Shown: piece after piece, positions 57,983 to 64,000 of the stretch
Layout of the letters: each line of letters starts with the position of its first letter
How positions within the stretch are numbered: position 1 is the stretch's first letter
Program-made: the position numbers and the translations under genes
Notes under the pieces: generated by a model
Seen by the model: only the letters and a program-made list of their open reading frames with translations
Databases searched by the model: none
What the model was told of the DNA's origin: nothing
Source of the DNA: Clostridium_AM sp900759715
GTDB taxonomy: Bacteria > Bacillota > Clostridia > Clostridiales > Clostridiaceae
Assembly (NCBI GenBank): GCA_900759715.1
Contig: CAAEXF010000007.1
Location: 1 to 64,000, forward strand
Direction of reading: 5' to 3'
DNA: 64,000 nt

Positions 57983-59839
57983 ATGAATAAGGTTACTGAT
58001 GATATATTGTTTAGAGTAGAAAAACCTGCGCGTTATATAGGTGGAGAGTTAAATTCTTATAATAAAGATAAAAATAAAGTAGATATTCGTTTTGCATTTT
58101 GTTTTCCAGATGTTTATGAGGTAGGGATGTCACATTTGGGGATGAAGATTCTTTATCATATTTTAAATGAAAGAAAGGATACTTATTGCGAAAGAGTTTT
58201 TGCTCCATGGCCTGATATGGAAAAACAGATGAGGGAAAATAACATTCCTCTTTATGGGTTAGAAAGCAAGGATCCTATAAATAACTTTGATTTTATTGCT
58301 TTTACCCTTCAATATGAAATGAGTTATACTAACATACTAAATATGTTAAATTTAGCTGGTATACCTATAAGGGCCTCAGAAAGAGGTGAGGATGATCCTA
58401 TTGTATTTTGTGGTGGTCCTTGTGCTTATAATCCTGAGCCACTTTATGATATAGCTGACTTCTTTGCTATAGGCGAAGGAGAGGAGCAAATGGAAGAGAT
58501 TATGGATCTTTACAGAAAGTATAAGGGTAAGAGTAAAAAAGAATTTTTAAGAGAGGTATCAAATATACAGGGTATTTATGTTCCATCACTCTATTCAGTG
58601 GAATATAAAGAAGATGGAACAATAAAAGAATTTAAGCCTCTATATGATGATGTACCAGCAGTAGTTAAGAAGAGAATAATAAAGAACTTTAATGATGTAG
58701 TCTATCCTAAGAATTTAATTGTTCCTTACACTGAGATAGTACATGATCGAATAACTTTAGAAACCTTTAGAGGATGTACTAGGGGATGCAGATTCTGCCA
58801 AGCAGGAATGATATATAGACCTGTGAGAGAAAAGAGCACAGATAAACTCTTAGAAACGGTAGAAGAGCTTTTAAAGAATACAGGATATCCAGAGGTATCA
58901 TTAACATCATTAAGCATCTGTGATTATTCAGATTTGCAAAACCTAATTCATAAATTTATTGAAAAGTATGAAAAAGAAAAGGTAGGCGTATCTCTACCAT
59001 CATTAAGAATAGATTCTTTCTCTGTGGACCTAATAAATGAAATACAAAAGGTTAGAAAAACAGGATTAACCTTTGCACCAGAAGCTGGTTCACAAAGAAT
59101 GAGAGATGTTATAAATAAAGGGGTAACTGAGCAGAATTTAATGGACTCAGTAAAAAATGCTTTTGAATCTGGTTGGTCCACAATAAAACTATATTTTATG
59201 ATAGGATTACCATATGAAACTATTGAAGATGTAATAGGTATAGCAGATTTGGCTGAAAAAGTAACAGATCAGTACTTTAAAGTTCCGAAAGATAAGAGAA
59301 AGAAAGGGTTAAAGATTACTGTAAGCACCGCTATATTTGTTCCTAAAGCTTTTACTCCATTCCAGTGGGTGCCACAAATAAAAATGGAAGATGTGAAGGA
59401 AGAAATAAAAGCATTAAGAGGAGCTATAAAAAGCAGAAGCATTTCTTACAACTGGCATGAAACTCCTGTGAGCTATTTAGAAGCTATATTTGCAAGAGGA
59501 GACAGAAGAGTTTGTGATGTTTTGGTAAAGGCTTTTGAAAAAGGAGCTAAATTTGATGGTTGGTCAGAGTATTTCAACAATGATGCATGGATGGAAGCTT
59601 TTGAAGAATGTGGAGTAGACGGAGATTTTTATGCATATAGAGAAAGAAGTTATGATGAGATACTTCCATGGGATTTCTTAGATATAGGGGTTTCTAAAGA
59701 ATTCTTAATAAGAGAAAACGAAATGGCAAAAAAAGCAGAGCTAACACCTGATTGCAGAATGGGGTGTACAAATTGTGGAGTAAACACTAAGTTGGAAGGG
59801 AAGTGCTTTGAGGGTGCGATATTTAATAAAATTCAGTAA
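57983..59839 (+). CDS. TIGR03960-family radical SAM protein
   Basis: 618 aa. An N-terminal B12-binding-like region (VDIRFAFCFPDVYEVGMSHL) is followed by a radical SAM core with CRFCQAGM (in RGCTRGCRFCQAG) and a C-terminal Cys-rich tail (CRMGCTNCGVNTKLEGKC). Found together with a DUF2344 partner, as here; role unknown, often near rplU/rne. GGAGGA favours the ATG at 57983. Confidence 0.88.
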   Translation: MNKVTDDILFRVEKPARYIGGELNSYNKDKNKVDIRFAFCFPDVYEVGMSHLGMKILYHILNERKDTYCERVFAPWPDMEKQMRENNIPLYGLESKDPINNFDFIAFTLQYEMSYTNILNMLNLAGIPIRASERGEDDPIVFCGGPCAYNPEPLYDIADFFAIGEGEEQMEEIMDLYRKYKGKSKKEFLREVSNIQGIYVPSLYSVEYKEDGTIKEFKPLYDDVPAVVKKRIIKNFNDVVYPKNLIVPYTEIVHDRITLETFRGCTRGCRFCQAGMIYRPVREKSTDKLLETVEELLKNTGYPEVSLTSLSICDYSDLQNLIHKFIEKYEKEKVGVSLPSLRIDSFSVDLINEIQKVRKTGLTFAPEAGSQRMRDVINKGVTEQNLMDSVKNAFESGWSTIKLYFMIGLPYETIEDVIGIADLAEKVTDQYFKVPKDKRKKGLKITVSTAIFVPKAFTPFQWVPQIKMEDVKEEIKALRGAIKSRSISYNWHETPVSYLEAIFARGDRRVCDVLVKAFEKGAKFDGWSEYFNNDAWMEAFEECGVDGDFYAYRERSYDEILPWDFLDIGVSKEFLIRENEMAKKAELTPDCRMGCTNCGVNTKLEGKCFEGAIFNKIQ

Positions 59840-60521
59840 AGAAGATAGTATAAAATTTGTAGCTCACTTAGATTTAATGAGAACAATCCAAAGAATGATG
59901 AAAAGATCAGGACTTCCAGTTCAATATTCTAAAGGATTTAATCCTCATATAAATATGTCACTAGCACAACCGTTGGCAGTAGGAGTTTATTCCTCAGGAG
60001 ATTATCTTGATGCAGCCTTTGATGAAGAGCTAGATGAAAGTACAATAGTGGAAAAATTAAATTCAAGTGCACCTATGGGTATAAAAGTATTTGAAGCTGT
60101 AAAAATAAAAGAAGAGGAAAATAAAAAAGTTTTTAAGTCTATGGCGGCAATTGATGCAGCAAAGTACACTATAAAGATAAAATATAATAGTGTAGAATTT
60201 TTGAATCAAGATATGGAAAAGTTGCTAAATACGCAGGAATGGGAAACTATAAAGAAAAGTAAAAGCGGAGAAAGCAAAGTTAATATAAGATCCATGATTG
60301 AAGAACTTAAATATGAAATAGCTGATAATGTTTTAATGATACATACAATTGTTTCTTGTGGAAGTAAAGAGAATTTATCAGCAGAACTTTTAGCAAAATT
60401 CATTCAAGAAAACACCAGAGAAGCAAAGAGTGATGCTTTTGTGGATATAAAAAGAGAAGAAATGTATGCATTGATGAAAAGAAAATTAGTTCCTCTATAC
60501 AAATATGCAAAGATGCTATAG
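59808..60521 (+). CDS. TIGR03936/DUF2344 radical SAM-associated protein
   Basis: 237 aa from a TTG start that lies 32 nt inside the radical SAM gene. KFSKEDSIKFVAHLDLMRTI, LPVQYSKGFNPHINMSLAQPLAVGV and KRKLVPLYKYAKML match DUF2344. It is in many organisms fused to or next to the radical SAM partner. Together they may modify RNA or protein; unproven. Confidence 0.88.
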   Translation: MRVRYLIKFSKEDSIKFVAHLDLMRTIQRMMKRSGLPVQYSKGFNPHINMSLAQPLAVGVYSSGDYLDAAFDEELDESTIVEKLNSSAPMGIKVFEAVKIKEEENKKVFKSMAAIDAAKYTIKIKYNSVEFLNQDMEKLLNTQEWETIKKSKSGESKVNIRSMIEELKYEIADNVLMIHTIVSCGSKENLSAELLAKFIQENTREAKSDAFVDIKREEMYALMKRKLVPLYKYAKML

Positions 60522-60605
60522 ATATAAGCATGAATGACCGAAAGTTAAATTCCTAGCTTAGATATCTAACTGTATGAATTATATTCTTAAATAATTTACA
60601 TAAAT

Positions 60606-60652
60606 GTTGGCTTATAGTTTAGCGACCGTTAAATTATAAGCCTTGTTTTACA
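60606..60652 (+). terminator. Terminator after the DUF2344 gene
   Basis: GGCTTATAGTTTA and TAAATTATAAGCC form a stem with small mismatches followed by TTGTTTTA. It is about 10 nt before the next ribosome site, so it could also attenuate rng. Confidence 0.7.
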
Positions 60653-60667
60653 GAAAAGAAGGTGGGT

Positions 60668-62110
60668 ATGTTGAAAGAAATATTTATAGAGAGACAAAAG
60701 GAACTTTTAAGAATTGCAATAAAAGAAAAGGACGAATTAAAGGAGTGCTTAATTGAAGAAGAAACTGGCGAACCCTATCCTGGAGAGATTTATAAAGGTA
60801 TAGTTAAGAATATTGTACCTGCTATAAAATGTGCTTTTATAGATATAGGCCATAAAAAAAATGTATATATGTATTTAGATGAAAAGTTCAAAAATACAAA
60901 ATTAAAAAAAGGTAAAGAAATATTAGTACAGGTAATCAAGGAAGACTTGGGGAGCAAAGGAGCCAAAGTTAGCAATGTACTAAGCTTGCCAGGAACATAT
61001 TGTGTTTTAGAAACTATTAATAAAGATATAAGTTTTTCAAAAAAAATAACTGATAATGATATAAAAAATTATATTGCCCAAAACTTAAAAAAGCCTACAG
61101 ACATAGGAGTAAAAATAAGAACTAATGGAGTAGAAGTTTCAATAGATGTAATAAATGAAGAAATAAATAAGCTTTATGATTTATATTCAAATATGTGTAA
61201 TAAGGCTAAATATTCTACTGGTGTTGGTCTATTATTCGATGATGGCGGTATTTTAGGGAGAGTATTAAGAGATAAGTTAAGTGGGACTAATTTAAAGATA
61301 TATGTTGACAATGAAGAGGATTATAATTATGTAAGTGAATTTTCACGTAATATAATTGATGCCAAAATTAATATAAAACTTCACAAAGAAAGTAGAACAT
61401 TATTTGCTTATTATGGTATTGAGAGGGAGATACTGAGCTTAAGAAATAATAAAACTACGCTTCAATGTGGAGGATACATAGTTATTGATAGAACGGAAGC
61501 AATGTATGTTATAGATGTTAACTCTGGTAAGAATGTTAAGGGCAGCTCAATACAAAAGACAACATATATTACTAATTACCAAGCCGCACAAGAGGTTGCA
61601 AGACAAATAAGACTTAGAAATTTAAGTGGAATTATAGTTGTAGATTTCATAGATATGGATGATGAAGATAATAAACAAAAGATATTGAACTTATTAAAAG
61701 AAGGATTTTTTGGAGATAAGAATAAAACGATAATATACCCTTTCACTGAACTAAATTTAGTTCAGATCGCAAGAAGAAGATCAGGAAAATCCATATATGA
61801 ATACATAGAAGAAGATTGTGGTATATGCAGTGGAAAGGGTAAAAGAATAAAGTTATCTTACATGTGTATGCTCATAAAAAATGAAATTTTTAGAATTGAT
61901 GAACAAAGAGAAATAAAAGATTTATATATTGAGTTAGATGAAAACTATAAAAAGGATATAGAAGGAGATATATTAAGTTTTATTAAAAATATAAGTGCAT
62001 TAGATAAAAAAGTATACATTAATTATATTAAAGGAGAACATTTTAAAGTTGAACCATTAATATTTATGAATCAAATAGAAAACCTGCAGATATTTAAAGT
62101 TTATGGCTAA
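60668..62110 (+). CDS. rng: Ribonuclease E/G
   Basis: 480 aa. An S1-like domain (PGEIYKGIVKNIVPAIKCAFIDIG) precedes the catalytic DNase-I-like site (MYVIDVNSGKNVKG and VVDFIDMDDE) and a zinc-link CGICSGKG (CxxC). It processes rRNA and mRNA 5' ends. AAGGTGGG is better spaced for the ATG at 60668 than a GTG at 60662. Precedes rplU, as in many clostridia. Confidence 0.95.
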   Translation: MLKEIFIERQKELLRIAIKEKDELKECLIEEETGEPYPGEIYKGIVKNIVPAIKCAFIDIGHKKNVYMYLDEKFKNTKLKKGKEILVQVIKEDLGSKGAKVSNVLSLPGTYCVLETINKDISFSKKITDNDIKNYIAQNLKKPTDIGVKIRTNGVEVSIDVINEEINKLYDLYSNMCNKAKYSTGVGLLFDDGGILGRVLRDKLSGTNLKIYVDNEEDYNYVSEFSRNIIDAKINIKLHKESRTLFAYYGIEREILSLRNNKTTLQCGGYIVIDRTEAMYVIDVNSGKNVKGSSIQKTTYITNYQAAQEVARQIRLRNLSGIIVVDFIDMDDEDNKQKILNLLKEGFFGDKNKTIIYPFTELNLVQIARRRSGKSIYEYIEEDCGICSGKGKRIKLSYMCMLIKNEIFRIDEQREIKDLYIELDENYKKDIEGDILSFIKNISALDKKVYINYIKGEHFKVEPLIFMNQIENLQIFKVYG

Positions 62111-62124
62111 AAAAACTTTACAAG

Positions 62125-62235
62125 CCACTACATATGTGTTAGAATGGCATTTGTAGACCGCACAGAGAAGGTTATGTAAATCATAAGCAGCATGCTGTTT
62201 ATGTACCTTAATTGGCGAGACTGGATTGAGGAGGT
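62125..62235 (+). promoter_or_regulatory. L21 leader (ribosomal protein autoregulatory RNA)
   Basis: The 130 nt before rplU contain the conserved Firmicute L21 leader pieces: ACCGCACAGAGAAGG, an ATAAGCAGCATGCTGTTTAT hairpin, CCTTAATTGGCGAGACTGG and ATTGAGGAGG next to the start. L21 is thought to bind this leader and repress its operon. Confidence 0.75.
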
Positions 62236-62241
62236 GTTTTG

Positions 62242-62556
62242 ATGTACGCAGTTGTAGTTACTGGAGGAAAGCAATACAGAGTTGCACAAGGAGACGTTAT
62301 ATACGTTGAAAAGTTAAACGCTGAAGTTGATACAACAGTTGAACTTGACAATGTTCTTGTAGTAAGCAAGGAAAGCGGAGAGTTAGTTGTTGGAAAACCT
62401 GTAGTTGAAGGAGCTAAAGTTACTGCTAAAGTTTTAGCTCAAGGAAAAGACAAGAAAATACTTGTTTTCAAGTATAAGAGAAAGAAAGACTACAGAAAGA
62501 GACAAGGTCACAGACAACCATATACAAAACTTCAAATAGAAGCAATTAATGCTTAA
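62242..62556 (+). CDS. rplU: 50S ribosomal protein L21
   Basis: 104 aa. YAVVVTGGKQYRVAQGDVIYVEK then KILVFKYKRKKDYRKRQGHRQPYT are L21 signatures. GGAGG precedes the ATG; a TTG one codon earlier is in frame but not needed. First gene of rplU-prp-rpmA. Confidence 0.97.
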   Translation: MYAVVVTGGKQYRVAQGDVIYVEKLNAEVDTTVELDNVLVVSKESGELVVGKPVVEGAKVTAKVLAQGKDKKILVFKYKRKKDYRKRQGHRQPYTKLQIEAINA

Positions 62557-62558
62557 TT

Positions 62559-62885
62559 ATGGTTACTGTAGACTTTAAGAAAAAATCCTGTAATTTGGTT
62601 TCAGTTGCTTTAAAAGGTCATGCAGAATCAGTAGATGAAGGGTACGATTTAGTATGCTGCGCTGTTTCTAGCATATCTCAAACTATCTTAATAGGAATAG
62701 TTGAGGTTTTAAAGTTAAAGATTGATTACTCTATAGATGATGGCTTTCTAAGCTTTTCATTAGAAGACTTATCTATTGATGAGATAAAAGAGTGTCAAGT
62801 ACTTATGGAAACTATGTTACTTGGTTTGAAAAGTGTAGAATTAAATTACGATGAATATATAAAAGTTAAAGTAGAGGAGGTGTAG
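62559..62885 (+). CDS. prp: Ribosomal-processing cysteine protease Prp
   Basis: 108 aa. VALKGHAESVDEGYDLVCCAVSS holds the catalytic His (GHA) and Cys (CCAVS) of Prp. It removes the N-terminal extension of L27. The position between rplU and rpmA is standard in Firmicutes. It starts 2 nt after rplU. Confidence 0.95.
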   Translation: MVTVDFKKKSCNLVSVALKGHAESVDEGYDLVCCAVSSISQTILIGIVEVLKLKIDYSIDDGFLSFSLEDLSIDEIKECQVLMETMLLGLKSVELNYDEYIKVKVEEV

Positions 62886-62888
62886 TAC

Positions 62889-63191
62889 ATGTTACTTATG
62901 AACCTTCAGTTATTTGCTCATAAAAAAGGAGTAGGTAGCTCAAGAAACGGTAGAGACAGTGAATCCAAAAGACTTGGTACTAAATGTGCTGATGGACAAT
63001 TCGTTTTAGCTGGAAACATACTTGTTAGACAAAGAGGAACAAGAATTCATCCAGGAAATAACGTAGGTAAAGGTAGTGACGATACTCTTTTCGCTAAAAT
63101 CGACGGAGTAGTTAAATACGAAAGAGTTGGAAAAGATAAGAAAAGAGCTAGCGTATACCCTGTAGTTGTTGAAGAAGCAATAGCAGAATAG
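62889..63191 (+). CDS. rpmA: 50S ribosomal protein L27 (with Prp-cleaved extension)
   Basis: 100 aa. The N-terminus reads MLLMNLQLFAHKKGVGSS: the LQLF-AHKKG site is the Prp cleavage motif, exposing the AHKKG end needed in the peptidyl-transferase centre. The body NGRDSESKRLGTK and GTRIHPGNNVGKGSDDTLFA is typical L27. GAGGAGG precedes the ATG. Confidence 0.97.
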   Translation: MLLMNLQLFAHKKGVGSSRNGRDSESKRLGTKCADGQFVLAGNILVRQRGTRIHPGNNVGKGSDDTLFAKIDGVVKYERVGKDKKRASVYPVVVEEAIAE

Positions 63192-63201
63192 TTTTAACAT
63201 A

Positions 63202-63229
63202 AAGCACCCTTAAACAGGGTGCTTTTTTA
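63202..63229 (+). terminator. Terminator of rplU-prp-rpmA
   Basis: AAAGCACCC and GGGTGCTTT form a 9-bp stem followed by TTT. Confidence 0.93.
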
Positions 63230-63584
63230 AAGCTTTTAAGAGTTGGTTTAATCATCAACTTATTGAACAAAATTCCACAAAAGAACAATAATTTTAGCAA
63301 ATTTTGTGGTATTATATAAATAGGATATTAGAGAAGAATAAGTTTGAGTTTATTAATAAAATTAACATAGTCCTTATAGGTATTAAAAAAAGTGCTATAT
63401 AAAAAATAATGTTTAGCTAACAATATATTCAATTAACTTTTAAGATAGAAACATATAAATTTGAAAGAAATCGCGTAAAGCATTCATATATATTTTTATG
63501 GATTCAGTTTATGGGAATAATAATATTTAAATGCATAGATGCACAAAAATTTTAGTAGTTAACTATAAAAAGGAGTGAATACTT
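63230..63584. other. Intergenic region before obgE
   Basis: About 355 nt, AT-rich; no ORF, repeat or clear structured RNA was seen. It must contain the obgE promoter. Confidence 0.5.
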
Positions 63585-64000
63585 ATGTTCGTAGATACAG
63601 CCAAGATATTTGTAAAATCAGGAGATGGAGGAAATGGATCTATTTCTTTCAGAAGAGAAAAATATATAGCTTTAGGTGGACCTGATGGAGGAGATGGAGG
63701 AAATGGAGGAAATGTTATTCTTGTAGCAGATCCAAATATGACTACTCTTTTAGACTTTACATATAAAAAGAAATATGTAGCAGAAAGAGGTGGCAATGGA
63801 GAAGGCTCTAAATGTTTTGGTAAGGATGGAGAAAATTTATATATAAAGGTTCCTATGGGAACGGTAGTAAGGGACATTGCTACTGATAAAATAATGGTTG
63901 ATTTATCTCATTCAGGAGATGAGTACGTAATAGCAAAAGGAGGAAGAAAAGGAAGAGGAAACGTAAGGTTTAAAACAGCTACTAGACAGGCGCCAGATTT
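63585..64000 (+). CDS. obgE: GTPase Obg (CgtA), N-terminal fragment
   Basis: About 138 residues before the right edge. The Obg domain is clear: FVDTAKIFVKSGDGGNGS, FRREKYIALGGPDGGDGGN, GKDGENLYIKVPMGTVV and KGGRKGRGNVRFKTATRQAP. The GTPase domain lies outside the window. AAGGAGTG precedes the ATG. Obg acts in ribosome assembly and, in spore formers, in sporulation initiation. Confidence 0.95.
   Translation, partial: MFVDTAKIFVKSGDGGNGSISFRREKYIALGGPDGGDGGNGGNVILVADPNMTTLLDFTYKKKYVAERGGNGEGSKCFGKDGENLYIKVPMGTVVRDIATDKIMVDLSHSGDEYVIAKGGRKGRGNVRFKTATRQAPD

Overview
The window is about 64 kb of AT-rich DNA with strong GGAGG ribosome sites, many Rho-independent terminators and a large sporulation gene content (alpha/beta SASPs, SspH, Spo0E, SpoIVFA/FB-like pair, PolC-type replicase). 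This points to an endospore-forming Clostridium. An Rnf complex, a selenocysteine formate dehydrogenase and a complete HytCBDE1AE2-type electron-bifurcating hydrogenase suggest an acetogenic or formate/H2-metabolising species. The exact species cannot be fixed from the sequence alone.

Layout. 1-1.6 kb: 5' end of pflB (minus strand) behind a ZTP (pfl-type) riboswitch, then a TIGR00300/LOR-SDH family enzyme. 1.8-8.8 kb: an island of very small genes, most with strong ribosome sites and many with private terminators. It holds three SASPs, a Spo0E-like phosphatase, small membrane proteins and three tiny paralogues that look like isolated helix-turn-helix units, with a Nudix hydrolase and a MEDS-domain protein among them. 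8.8-14.2 kb: rnfCDGEAB with a long structured leader. 14.4-18.8 kb: polC. 19.3-21.5 kb: tRNA-Leu(CAA), then an IscU/NifU-like scaffold with the GGGtGRT protein, an uncharacterised pair. 22-28.8 kb: glsA, aroC, polA, coaE, a lytic transglycosylase, tRNA-Leu(GAG) and 6S RNA. 28.9 kb: a Gln/Ser-rich repeat protein resembling gamma-type SASP.

30.0-42.1 kb is the energy-metabolism core. It runs from fdhF (in-frame UGA with a SECIS hairpin) through moeA, mobB and fdhD (molybdenum/tungsten cofactor and FDH maturation) to hytC, hytB, hytD, hytE1, hytA and hytE2. A divergently oriented sigma-54 activator closes the region. By analogy with acetogens, these genes would couple NAD(P)H and reduced ferredoxin to H2 and formate, while Rnf would couple ferredoxin and NAD to an ion gradient.

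42.4-64 kb is mostly conserved clostridial core: cheX, ACT-domain protein, GNAT, SPOR protein, DUF4321, maf-radC-mreBCD-mrdA-minCDE-rodA-mgsA, spoIVFA/FB-like genes, two radical-SAM-linked genes, RNase G, L21 leader-rplU-prp-rpmA and the start of obgE.

The most unusual non-coding signal is a family of mosaic structured repeats at about 2.9, 21.9, 43.3, 54.2, 56.0 and 57.8 kb. Their hairpin arms differ between copies but change in a compensatory way, so structure appears to be conserved over sequence.
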